In this document: positions 8,664 to 16,937 of the stretch, in pieces
Layout of the letters: the number at the start of each line of letters is the position of its first letter
How positions within the stretch are numbered: the stretch's first letter is position 1
NCBI GenBank assembly: GCA_938030705.1
Contig: CALHIR010000003.1
Coordinates: 62,001 to 126,000 of the forward strand
From: Candidatus Poseidoniaceae archaeon
GTDB taxonomy: Archaea > Thermoplasmatota > Poseidoniia > Poseidoniales > Poseidoniaceae
Direction: 5' to 3'
Length of the DNA: 64,000 nt
Notes under the pieces: model-generated
Database searches by the model: none
What the model was told of the DNA's origin: nothing
What the model saw: only the letters and a program-made list of their open reading frames with translations
Program-made: the position numbers and the translations under genes

Positions 8664-9917
8664 TCAGTACCCCCTCACCTGCATCAACGCTTGAGACAAA
8701 TCCATGTCCGGCATCCAGTCAATCACCTGTGCGCCCGAACCTGCAAGCGTGGTCAAACGGTTTTGACGCTCGAGTTTCAGTACTTCGTAGGACATGCGAG
8801 GAATGCGACTCACCAAGCGTTCAAAATCAACGCTGGAGGGCGAGAGAACGGTGACCTCGTGACCTCGGCCGACCAAATCTCGAACCGCTGCTGGCACCGT
8901 ACCATCACCCTCACAGGAGGAGATGATGAACACCGGGCTACCTCGGCTGAAGCGACCACTCAATGAATTGGTGACGGCTTGCAGGGGCATGGCGCCTTGG
9001 GGACGTACGCCGGCAAGTGCGCTGAGGATTTTGAAATACTGCTTGTCACCGGTGTCGGGTGGCAGGTAGGACAGTTTCTCGTCATAGATGGCGAGAGCAA
9101 CCGAATCTCGTCGCTTCAAGAAAAAGGCTGCGAGGCTGGCGGCGGAGACCGTGCCCATTTCGAGCGGGTTTTTGAGGACCGTTCCGATGCGAGCAAGATC
9201 CCGACTGTCGAGGAGAAGGTAGAGGTCGGTGACGGCATCTCGGCATTTTTCGTTGACCATGAGGTCGCCGGTTCGCGCAAACGCCTTCCAGTTGATGTTC
9301 TTGAACGGGTCTCCGGGGACGTATTCTCGCAGCGAGTAGAATTCTGAACCCTGACCGGGTGTGCGCAAGGTGGTCGCACCGGTGTACATTTTCGGTGTTC
9401 GGCTGCGGAGGAAGGCTTCCTCAATGTCCTTGATTTGCGGGAAGATGACGATGTCGCTGTGATGGTCGACGTACATCTCCTCAACGCCAAGGTTGAACGT
9501 GTTTCGGGCTCGCAGGGAGACCGGGCCGATGGAATAGTGGCCGCGCAGGGGGCAACGCAGAACGTAGCGAATACGTGCGCTCTCACCTGGGCGAAGATTG
9601 AGTTGCATTTGGTTCAAGCCGCTGCGCAGTTTCATCTCGTGAGGGATGTTGTCGTAAATATCGAGCATCTGTGTTTTCCGATTGCTTCGATTGGTGACGA
9701 GAAGTTCGACATACAAATCATCGCCCTTGTACAGGTTGTCTGCGGACAAGGTGCGTTGAACTTCGACATCGCCGTGCCCCGAGATCCAAGAATTCACCAC
9801 GATGAAGGCGATGAGGCTCAACCCGAGAATCATCATTTGTTGGTTTGAAATCATCATTCCAATGAGCACCAGCGCAATACCGCCGGTGAAGGTGAAGGCT
9901 GCTTTACGGGTCCACAT
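8664..9917 (-). CDS. DUF58 / von Willebrand-A-like membrane protein
   Basis: A 417-residue protein. Two N-terminal membrane helices (AFTFTGGIALVLIGMMI and LGLSLIAFIVVNSWI) precede a CARDB-like beta domain (VTNRSNRKTQMLDIYDNIP). The DUF58 signature follows (GSEFYSLREYVPGDPFKNIN, then WKAFARTGDLMV). The remaining half is VWA-like with LYLLLDSRDL in place of a full DxSxS site, so metal binding may be degenerate. The ATG at 9917 follows GAGGTG. A GTG two codons earlier is less likely. DUF58 proteins act with MoxR ATPases, and here moxR lies about 45 kb away rather than next door. Confidence 0.88.
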   Translation of the reverse strand: MWTRKAAFTFTGGIALVLIGMMISNQQMMILGLSLIAFIVVNSWISGHGDVEVQRTLSADNLYKGDDLYVELLVTNRSNRKTQMLDIYDNIPHEMKLRSGLNQMQLNLRPGESARIRYVLRCPLRGHYSIGPVSLRARNTFNLGVEEMYVDHHSDIVIFPQIKDIEEAFLRSRTPKMYTGATTLRTPGQGSEFYSLREYVPGDPFKNINWKAFARTGDLMVNEKCRDAVTDLYLLLDSRDLARIGTVLKNPLEMGTVSAASLAAFFLKRRDSVALAIYDEKLSYLPPDTGDKQYFKILSALAGVRPQGAMPLQAVTNSLSGRFSRGSPVFIISSCEGDGTVPAAVRDLVGRGHEVTVLSPSSVDFERLVSRIPRMSYEVLKLERQNRLTTLAGSGAQVIDWMPDMDLSQALMQVRGY

Positions 9918-9926
9918 CTTCACACC

Positions 9927-11540
9927 TCATTGACGACCCCACGCCTTGATTCGTTTCACCAGCGCAACAGTTTGTTCTAGCGTGTATTTATTGCTGGATT
10001 CAACGGCGAATTTTGCAAGCACCGGGTCGTTGATCATCGACACCAGTTCATTGGCCTTCATCGCTTGGAATTCTTCTCGGTTCAGCCCGTTTTGGTTGCG
10101 TACCTTGGAAAGGAAGACTTGTCGAATCTTTTCAACTTTGGAATAATACGCATAGCGGTTAGCATCACCAAAGCCGTAGTAGATGATGCTGAAAACGTGG
10201 CGCCAAGGCTCAGGATCTCGCTTCTTGATGAGCACCGCTTCAAAGGTGATGAAGAGGATGAGGAACAACAAGAGCATGGCCAATCCTTCGCCGGTGAAGT
10301 AAACCAAGAGGAAGTAAACCGTGTTGTAGGAATCAGCAGCCAGTGCACTCTGCGGATGGCGTGATTCATCAAAAATCACCATGGCGTTTTCAGCCGGTTC
10401 GCCCACTTCGTCAACCCGCTCGCTCATCAAGGCTTCAGCGATGAAATCAAGCGCCCACTTTCGGTTGTCATTCTTGGGCATCATCGTGTCGGTCGGGCCG
10501 TATTTGCCATCATTGAAACCCTCGTAATCGTACATGGCGTTGATGAGGGCTGAACCGTCGGCGACGAATACGATGCGCCCGCCGTCGGAGGGCGAACAAC
10601 TGGCGCGAGCACACGCCTCGATACTGAGGTTGAATTGTCCCCATCGGTCAGGAGTTTCGGGTGTAATTTCGTTCCCGACCCAAATCTCACCGTCGCCGTT
10701 CACGTCAACCGTGGCTTCGTTGCTGGTCAAGGCCCGAACAGCCACTTCAGAGAGTGGCCCACGCACACCGGGAATGACTTCCAATCCGGTGATGTTGTTG
10801 AGCAAGAGTTGGTAGCTGCCGTTGTAATCAACAAGGCCGTTGATCATGTGTTGCTCACAAAGCGGCGCCTCCCCCGGAAGGAAGTTCTCTTCGTTGAGTT
10901 TCGAGCACGGGTGTTCGCCAGGCCCGCCCGCTTTCGCCCATCGTTCATGAGTGGAGAGGGTGGAAGGGTCAAGCTGGGTGCCGTTCATGCCACACGGGTT
11001 GTTTTGAATGCACATCCAGACATAGTTGAAATCCAATTCCGTTGCGTAGGTGGTGTCGTACACCTGTTCGCCGGTGAAACGGATGCCAAAGGCTTCAGCG
11101 ATGGTGTTGGCGTAGCCGTAGTCTTCGAACACCATGGCGGTGCCGCCGGCCTCAACGAATTCAACGATGGCGTTGATTTCTGAAGGCGAATAACCGGCAC
11201 CTGAGGCGATGGTGATGAAACCGTCATCGTCAAACTGGGGCAACGAGAGGGTGTCCCGCTCAACACCGGCCAGTACGTACGTCGTGTTGCGTGGGTCTTC
11301 GATGTCGGCAAGCAAGAGCGGACTGCTCACCAAAGACCGGGTCTCAATGCCCATGGCCTTGATGTCCTCTCGAAAAGCCGACATATCGTTCCAATCGTCA
11401 TCGTAAGCAGAGAGTTGATTCGTAGCACTGATGTTGATGAAATTCAAAAGAATCGTCATCAAAAGAATGAGCATTACCGCCCAAAACGATGCTTGAAGGG
11501 CCAGCCTTCGTGCATTGAAATTGGCAGGGAGGCCTAACAT
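9927..11540 (-). CDS. DUF4350-like anchored extracytoplasmic protein
   Basis: A 537-residue protein that heads the DUF58 operon. One N-terminal membrane helix (SFWAVMLILLMTILLNFI) leads to a large outer domain with a Rossmann-like start, in which EAGGTAMVFEDYGYANTIAE recalls the glutamine-amidotransferase-like DUF4350 fold. Six cysteines in close pairs (CIQNNPC, CSKLN...CEQ and CARASC) suggest disulfides outside the cell. A second helix (LAMLLLFLILFITFEAVLI) precedes a basic cytoplasmic tail. The ATG at 11540 is preferred over an upstream GTG. Family assignment rests on architecture and context. Confidence 0.7.
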   Translation of the reverse strand: MLGLPANFNARRLALQASFWAVMLILLMTILLNFINISATNQLSAYDDDWNDMSAFREDIKAMGIETRSLVSSPLLLADIEDPRNTTYVLAGVERDTLSLPQFDDDGFITIASGAGYSPSEINAIVEFVEAGGTAMVFEDYGYANTIAEAFGIRFTGEQVYDTTYATELDFNYVWMCIQNNPCGMNGTQLDPSTLSTHERWAKAGGPGEHPCSKLNEENFLPGEAPLCEQHMINGLVDYNGSYQLLLNNITGLEVIPGVRGPLSEVAVRALTSNEATVDVNGDGEIWVGNEITPETPDRWGQFNLSIEACARASCSPSDGGRIVFVADGSALINAMYDYEGFNDGKYGPTDTMMPKNDNRKWALDFIAEALMSERVDEVGEPAENAMVIFDESRHPQSALAADSYNTVYFLLVYFTGEGLAMLLLFLILFITFEAVLIKKRDPEPWRHVFSIIYYGFGDANRYAYYSKVEKIRQVFLSKVRNQNGLNREEFQAMKANELVSMINDPVLAKFAVESSNKYTLEQTVALVKRIKAWGRQ

Positions 11541-11642
11541 ACGAATCACTGGGACAGGATTCCCAGTCTTCCACGGCCCATGATGACTTTAGAAGGTTGT
11601 CCACCATGGTGGAGAAAATGCTCATCGCTACATCACGTTCAA

Positions 11643-11882
11643 TCACGTGTTCAAATGTATTTTTTCAGCGATGCGAGCGACCGCCGTCCCGGGTATTTTG
11701 ACGATTCTTCCTTCGTGCTCAAAGGGGAGGATAGCGGGGTCGATATCCGCCTCGACCTGAACCATAAGTTCGCTGATGAGGCCGGTGTTGAGGTCAACGT
11801 GGATATCGGTCAGAACCCCCATGGGCTCTCCGGTTCGGTCAACCACGGTGTTTCCGAGGATTTCCCGACCAAAAATCGCCAT
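11643..11882 (-). CDS. PRC-barrel domain protein
   Basis: A 79-residue single-domain protein. AIFGREILGNTVVDRTGEPM and the following GVLTDIHVDLNTGLI are typical PRC-barrel strands, and a second strand set (GRIVKIPGTAVARIAEKI) closes the barrel. PRC-barrels occur in RimM and in photosynthetic reaction-centre H subunits, and stand-alone archaeal copies have no settled role. The ATG at 11882 has GAGGAG nine bases upstream. A TTG 15 codons earlier would add an atypical serine/lysine-rich start. It lies 67 bp beyond the 3' end of cdc48 on the same strand. Confidence 0.8.
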   Translation of the reverse strand: MAIFGREILGNTVVDRTGEPMGVLTDIHVDLNTGLISELMVQVEADIDPAILPFEHEGRIVKIPGTAVARIAEKIHLNT

Positions 11883-11949
11883 CGCGTCAAACTCCTCGCT
11901 CTTCTTGGAAGACTGGAACCAAATCAATGCGTCGGTGGCTCGGCCAGCC

Positions 11950-14178
11950 TCACATCGTTTCCATGCCGCGACTGAAGTCTCGGTTTCGCTTGATGTTGGT
12001 CAGTCCGGAGGTCAACCGCTCCTCCATCTTCTGGTAGTATTCCAGCATGTCCGGGGTGACGGTGGGCCGCACTCGTGAAATCGCTTCCTCAAAGTGGGCC
12101 TTGGTGACCTTCTTTTTTCCAGTACGCATACAGATGAGCGCTGCTTCTCGGCAGACCGCCTCGATGTCAGCACCGGTAAAGCCGTCCATGCCCGTCAAGA
12201 TATCCTTGAACGAAAATTTGCTCAACGGCATGCCTTCGCTGTGGATGTTGAAAATGGATTCCCGCGCACCTGCATCGGGGGGTGGCACGTGGAGAACTCG
12301 CTCAAAGCGACCGCTTCGGAGGAGAGCGGGGTCAATCATCTCAGGACGATTGGTCGCCGCCACGATGATGACGCCGTCCAATGATTCAACGCCGTCCATG
12401 CTGGCGAGCAGTTGGTTCACGACACGGTTGCCGACATCGCTTCCTTCCGAGGCGCTGCCACCACTCCTCATCGAGGCGATGGATTCGAACTCGTCGAGGA
12501 AGATGATCGACGGTGCCGACTGCTTGGCTTTCTTGAAAATCTCACGAATGGCCCGTTCGGATTCCCCGACCCACTTGGAGATGAGTTCAGGGCCCTTGAT
12601 GCTGATGAAATTGGCTTGAGCTTCGTTGGCGATGGCCTTGGCGAGCAAGGTTTTGCCAGTACCGGGCGCTCCGAACAGGACGATGCCTCGGGGGGGCTTG
12701 ATGCCAAAGTGTTCAAACAGTTCGGGCTTGGTCAGCGGCCATTCAACCGATTCCTTGAGTCGGTCCTTCACTTCCTGAAGGCCACCGACCTCGGTCCAAC
12801 CGACCTCGGGGACTTCAACGTAAATTTCACGCAGGGCCGAGGGTTCAATGTCCCGAATGGCTTCCTTAAAGTCGTCCATACAGACTTCCATTTTCTCGAG
12901 GACCTCGGGCGGGAGGGTCTCTTCTTCGAGGTCGATTTCGGGCAGATAGCGTCGCAACGCCCGCATGGCGGCCTCTCGAACGAGGGCGGCGAGATCTGCC
13001 CCGACGAAGCCGTAGGTGTTGTCAAGGACCCAACCGATGTCAAAGTCATCTGAAATGGGCATCTGCCGTGTGTGTACGTCCATGATTTCGCTGCGGCCTT
13101 CACGGTCGGGGACGCCAATCTCGATTTCACGGTCAAAGCGACCTGGTCGGCGAAGGGCCGGGTCAAGGGCGTCGCGTCGGTTGGTGGCACCGATGACCAC
13201 GACGTTGTCGCGGCCTTGCATACCGTCCATCAAGGTCAGCATCTGGGCGACCACACGGCGTTCAACTTCACCCGTGACGTCCTCGCGTTTTGGACAGATG
13301 GAGTCAATCTCGTCAATGAACACGATAGCAGGGGCGTTGTCAGCCGCCTCGTCAAAGATTTCACGAAGTTGTTTTTCCGATTCGCCGTAGTACTTTGAAA
13401 TGATTTCAGGGCCGTTAATGCTCTTGAAGTGAGCGTTGACTTCGGTGGCGACCGCCTTGGCGATCATCGTTTTCCCGGTGCCGGGGGGGCCGTGGAGCAG
13501 GACACCTTTGGGCGGGTCAATGCCGAGCCGACGGAATAATTCTGGATGTTTGAGTGGCAACTCAATCATTTCACGTACCTTCAGAAGTTGTTGACCAATC
13601 CCACCGACGTCCTCGTAGGTGATGCCTTCGGATTGACCGACGTCTTCCTCAGCAACGGCTTCGTCTTTGATGACAATGTCGGTGTCCGTCGTTACCACCA
13701 CGATGCCTTTTGGCACGGTCTGCACGACGGCAAAGGGGAGCGCTTCGGCGAAAAGGGTCATTCCGGGAATAAAGATACGGTCACCGGCCACGACGGGGCG
13801 CTTAGCGAGACCTCGCTTGGCGAAGCCTTCGATGCCCGGCCCGAATTTGACTTTCTGCTTGTTGGCCATGACCGGAGAGATGGTCAATTTCTTGCATTCC
13901 TCTGCCTTGACTTTGCGAACCGTGACCCGGTCGCCAAGACTGACACCTGCGTTTTTCCGGATGATACCATCCACTCGTATGATGTCCATTTTGGCATCCT
14001 CTGGTCTGCTGCGCCAGTAAATGGCGGCGGTGGAGCGTTCCTCGCCGCTGATTTCGACAAAGTCTCCCGGCTTGAGGTCAAGACCCATTTCAGAGGAGAT
14101 GCGCGCCCTTCCGAAGCCAACGTCGGAAGGAACTGCTTTGGATACGCGGAGTTCAATGTTGTCGTCTTTGTCTGCCAT
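11950..14178 (-). CDS. cdc48: CDC48/VAT-type AAA+ ATPase
   Basis: A 742-residue double-AAA unfoldase of the p97/VAT family, a hexamer that extracts and unfolds proteins and in archaea feeds the proteasome. An N-terminal double-psi barrel (DVGFGRARISSEMGLDLKPG) and CDC48_2-like domain span residues about 1-185. D1 has Walker A GPPGTGKTM, Walker B IVFIDEIDSI and arginine-finger segment RRPGRFDREI. D2 has GAPGTGKTL, IIFLDEFESI and RSGRFERVL. The ATG at 14178 follows GAGGGGA, and a TATA box lies about 38 bases upstream. The C-terminus is short and lacks the eukaryotic HbYX-like p97 tail, although the last residues SRGMETM are exposed. Confidence 0.96.
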   Translation of the reverse strand: MADKDDNIELRVSKAVPSDVGFGRARISSEMGLDLKPGDFVEISGEERSTAAIYWRSRPEDAKMDIIRVDGIIRKNAGVSLGDRVTVRKVKAEECKKLTISPVMANKQKVKFGPGIEGFAKRGLAKRPVVAGDRIFIPGMTLFAEALPFAVVQTVPKGIVVVTTDTDIVIKDEAVAEEDVGQSEGITYEDVGGIGQQLLKVREMIELPLKHPELFRRLGIDPPKGVLLHGPPGTGKTMIAKAVATEVNAHFKSINGPEIISKYYGESEKQLREIFDEAADNAPAIVFIDEIDSICPKREDVTGEVERRVVAQMLTLMDGMQGRDNVVVIGATNRRDALDPALRRPGRFDREIEIGVPDREGRSEIMDVHTRQMPISDDFDIGWVLDNTYGFVGADLAALVREAAMRALRRYLPEIDLEEETLPPEVLEKMEVCMDDFKEAIRDIEPSALREIYVEVPEVGWTEVGGLQEVKDRLKESVEWPLTKPELFEHFGIKPPRGIVLFGAPGTGKTLLAKAIANEAQANFISIKGPELISKWVGESERAIREIFKKAKQSAPSIIFLDEFESIASMRSGGSASEGSDVGNRVVNQLLASMDGVESLDGVIIVAATNRPEMIDPALLRSGRFERVLHVPPPDAGARESIFNIHSEGMPLSKFSFKDILTGMDGFTGADIEAVCREAALICMRTGKKKVTKAHFEEAISRVRPTVTPDMLEYYQKMEERLTSGLTNIKRNRDFSRGMETM

Positions 14179-14212
14179 GGTGTCCCCTCTCAACTTTAAT
14201 GAACATTTTACG

Positions 14213-14221
14213 GTATATAAT
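14213..14221 (-). promoter_or_regulatory. TATA box of cdc48
   Basis: Reads TTATATACC on the minus strand, 35-43 bases before the cdc48 ATG. The predicted transcription start is near 14190, leaving a leader of about ten bases that contains the GAGGGGA ribosome site. Confidence 0.6.
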
Positions 14222-14274
14222 GAAATTCAACCGGGCCTTTGACCTGCTCGCAAAGGATTCACCGGCAGGGCCAC

Positions 14275-14280
14275 TATAAA
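14275..14280 (+). promoter_or_regulatory. Possible TATA box of the aldehyde dehydrogenase gene
   Basis: TATAAA lies 88 bases before the ATG at 14368, so transcription would start near 14303 with a leader of about 65 bases. It is the best TATA-like element in the 189-bp divergent spacer on this strand. Nothing else supports it. Confidence 0.4.
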
Positions 14281-14367
14281 CCCAAGCCAGCATGTTCTTG
14301 AACGGCGAGAACAATCCCAACCACCGCCTCCATCACATTCAAGAGACGACTTAGATTCGCCGAAACC

Positions 14368-15996
14368 ATGACTCATGTTCTTGAAACTGGCCTGGAATAC
14401 ATGGAAATAACGAACCCGACCGGCAAACCCGCCGTTCGGGGCTACAACATCATCAACGGCCAACTGAAGAACGCCAGCGACGACGCAACCTTCCGCTCGA
14501 CCAACCCAGCCCATCTCGCCGATTGTCTGGGTGAATTCCCGCTCTCGACCCGAGACGATGTCCGCGAAGCCCTCCAAGCCGCCCACGCTGCGTTCCCCGA
14601 TTGGGCCGCCACGCCGGCGCCGACCCGCGGGCAAATCATTGGCAACATGGGGCGCCTCTTGATGGAACACAAGGACGCGCTTGTGGCCCTCGAGACTCGT
14701 GAAATTGGAAAAACGCTCAAAGAATCCGGCGGTGAAATTCAAGAAGCCATCGACACCTGTCTTTTCTTCCAATCCGAAGGTCGCCGGCTTTACGGACAAA
14801 CCGTGAATTCAGAACTTCCCGACAAAGAGCTGTTCACCTACCGCAGGCCACTGGGCGTATGCGGCATCATCAACGCCTGCAACTTCCCCTCCGCTGTGCC
14901 GTTCTGGAAGATGATCCCCGCCATCATGTGCGGCAACACCTGCGTTTGGAAGAGTCCTCAGGACGCCCCCTTGCTCTCTTTTGCCCTGGCTCGCATCATG
15001 CACGAAGCCGGCCTTCCCGATGGCGTGATCAACCTCGTTCACGGCAAAGGCAGCGGCGCAGGTCAGTATTTGGTTGACGCCGTTGACGAAGGCTTGGTCA
15101 ACAAGATCTCCTTCACGGGTTCGACCGGCGTTGGGAAGATGATCGGCGAAGTGTGTGGACGAAACCTCGTTTCCTGTTCACTGGAACTGGGCGGAAAGAA
15201 CCCGCTGGTCGTCATGCCCTCGGCCGACATGAACAACGCCGTTGAAGGAGCCTACTGGGGCGCCTTTGGTACCGCCGGCCAACGCTGCACGAGCCTTGGC
15301 AACCTCATCGTCCACGAGAGCATTTACGACGAGTTCATGGAGAAATTCATGGCGAAGGTCAAGTCCACCCGCATTGGAAATTCATTGGTGCACAAGGACG
15401 TGCTCTACGGCCCCATGCTCTCCGAAAAGTACGCTGAGGACTTCCTCGCAGGACTTGAGATGGCCAAGGCCAGCGGCGCAACCCAGATTTGGGGCGAAGG
15501 ACCCATCACCGCCGATAACGCCCCTGAGAATTTCATGGGCGATGCCTCCGAAGGCGTGTTCATGTGGCCCCACGTCTTTGTCGATGTCACGGAAGACATG
15601 GCGTGTTTCCACGAAGAAATCTTCGGCCCGGCGGTCACCGTGGTCAAAGCGAAAGATTTCGACCATGCGCTCCACCTCGCCAACGCCAGCCCCTACGGCC
15701 TTTCGTCGGCCATTTACACCAACGACCGGCTCGAAGCTTACCGCTACAAAACCGGCATCAAAGCGGGCATGACGGGCATCAACAACTCCACCACCGGTGC
15801 GGAAGCCCACCTGCCCTTTGGCGGGGTCAAAGGCTCAGGAAACGGCACCCGTGAATCAGGTATATGGGTCATCGAAGCCTACTCTTACTGGCATGCGGTG
15901 AACGATGAGTTGTCGGGCAAACTCCAACTCGCCCAGATGGATGTTGACGAGATCGACATGGTTGAAGCCGAGGTCAATTGGTCAGAATTGGCTTGA
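14368..15996 (+). CDS. NAD(P)-dependent aldehyde dehydrogenase
   Basis: A 542-residue member of the ALDH superfamily, which oxidises an aldehyde to the carboxylic acid with NAD(P)+. It shows the cofactor segment FTGSTGVGKMIGEVCG, the general-base motif LELGGKNPLVV, the catalytic cysteine in GQRCTS, and EEIFGPAVTV near the C-terminus. Length is slightly above the 480-510 typical of the family because of an N-terminal extension. An internal ATG at 14401 is an alternative start. The substrate cannot be read from sequence. ELGGKNP rather than ELGGKSP is shared with aminoadipate- and succinate-semialdehyde-type enzymes, which is weak evidence. Confidence 0.92.
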   Translation: MTHVLETGLEYMEITNPTGKPAVRGYNIINGQLKNASDDATFRSTNPAHLADCLGEFPLSTRDDVREALQAAHAAFPDWAATPAPTRGQIIGNMGRLLMEHKDALVALETREIGKTLKESGGEIQEAIDTCLFFQSEGRRLYGQTVNSELPDKELFTYRRPLGVCGIINACNFPSAVPFWKMIPAIMCGNTCVWKSPQDAPLLSFALARIMHEAGLPDGVINLVHGKGSGAGQYLVDAVDEGLVNKISFTGSTGVGKMIGEVCGRNLVSCSLELGGKNPLVVMPSADMNNAVEGAYWGAFGTAGQRCTSLGNLIVHESIYDEFMEKFMAKVKSTRIGNSLVHKDVLYGPMLSEKYAEDFLAGLEMAKASGATQIWGEGPITADNAPENFMGDASEGVFMWPHVFVDVTEDMACFHEEIFGPAVTVVKAKDFDHALHLANASPYGLSSAIYTNDRLEAYRYKTGIKAGMTGINNSTTGAEAHLPFGGVKGSGNGTRESGIWVIEAYSYWHAVNDELSGKLQLAQMDVDEIDMVEAEVNWSELA

Positions 15997-16002
15997 TTTT
16001 TT
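15997..16002 (+). terminator. Oligo-T terminator of the aldehyde dehydrogenase gene
   Basis: Six consecutive T residues begin directly after the TGA. Archaeal RNA polymerase terminates at T-runs without needing a hairpin, and none is seen here. Confidence 0.45.
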
Positions 16003-16062
16003 ACCAGAAACGCCCTGCGGCTCAATGGTGAACCTCAAAGACCCTGCGCCACTGGATTGACT

Positions 16063-16079
16063 TGTTCCCATAGGGAACA
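16063..16079. promoter_or_regulatory. 7-bp inverted repeat TGTTCCC-ATA-GGGAACA before sdhC
   Basis: A perfect 7-bp inverted repeat with a 3-bp centre lies 13-29 bases before the sdhC start. Its right arm merges with the AGAGGG ribosome-binding site. As DNA it could be a repressor site over the transcription start. As RNA it could fold and hide part of the leader. Confidence 0.45.
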
Positions 16080-16091
16080 GAGGGATTTTGA

Positions 16092-16931
16092 ATGGGTGAA
16101 GGCATCAAACTCCCGGTCCTCAACGGGCTGGGACGCACCAACCGAATTGACAATTGGTGGAGTAAACCTATGGCCATGGGCATTGGGTTAACCGCCGCAC
16201 TCATCTACACGGTTTGGCGCCTCTTCCTTTACGGCACCGAAACTGCCAACGGAGGCTCGCTCATCTCTTACGAACTTCATGGCAGTACCGTCATGTCACC
16301 CATCTTTTCGCCCAATGTTTTGGAATGGAACCTGTTTGGCTTGAACGAATGGAACCATCCGGAGTGGGTGAACGCCGCCATCCTCGTTCTGTGGATTCCC
16401 TTCGGCTTCCGTGGCACGTGCTACTACATGCGACGCGTCTACTACCGCACCTTCTTCGCCAGCCCAACCGCGTGTTGGGTGGACGAACCGGACATTAACA
16501 AGGCCATCGGCTACAAGGGTGAGAAGCGTTTGTTCATCTTCAACAACCTCCACCGTTATTTCCTCTACGCCGCCATGATCATCTTGGTCATCAAATGGTG
16601 GGACGTTACCCACACCATACACTTCACCGAAGACGGGATTAACGGGTACGGTGCATCCATCGGCACCTTCGTCATGGGGCTTGAGGCTTTCCTGCTCACG
16701 ATGTACGTCACCTCCTGCCACGCTCTGCGGCACCTTGCCGGCGGCATGCTTGACCGTTGGACCACGGGCATCAGCCGAGCTCGAGGCGTGCTGTTTGGAA
16801 AAATTAGCGTGTTGAACCGGTCCCATGGTTTTTGGTTCTGGACCTCGTTGATTTTCGTGTTCCTGGGAGACCTTTGGGTACTGGCAGTGGCCGAGGGACA
16901 TTTGAGCGACATGGTGCTTTTCCACGTGTGA
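16092..16931 (+). CDS. sdhC: Succinate dehydrogenase membrane-anchor subunit (actinobacterial Sdh1 type)
   Basis: A 279-residue polytopic protein, first in the sdh operon and six bases before sdhA. Five or more helices are visible (for example MAMGIGLTAALIYTVWRLFL, AAILVLWIPFGF, FLYAAMIILVIKWW and FWFWTSLIFVFLGDLWVL). The segment FRGTCYYMRRVYYRTFFASP, followed by a CWVDEP turn, matches the single large anchor of mycobacterial Sdh1-type enzymes rather than small SdhC/SdhD pairs. Conserved histidines in NLHRYF and THTIHF are possible haem or quinone ligands. It passes electrons from SdhB to quinone. AGAGGG lies about eight bases before the ATG. Confidence 0.82.
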   Translation: MGEGIKLPVLNGLGRTNRIDNWWSKPMAMGIGLTAALIYTVWRLFLYGTETANGGSLISYELHGSTVMSPIFSPNVLEWNLFGLNEWNHPEWVNAAILVLWIPFGFRGTCYYMRRVYYRTFFASPTACWVDEPDINKAIGYKGEKRLFIFNNLHRYFLYAAMIILVIKWWDVTHTIHFTEDGINGYGASIGTFVMGLEAFLLTMYVTSCHALRHLAGGMLDRWTTGISRARGVLFGKISVLNRSHGFWFWTSLIFVFLGDLWVLAVAEGHLSDMVLFHV

Positions 16932-16937
16932 GGTGAG

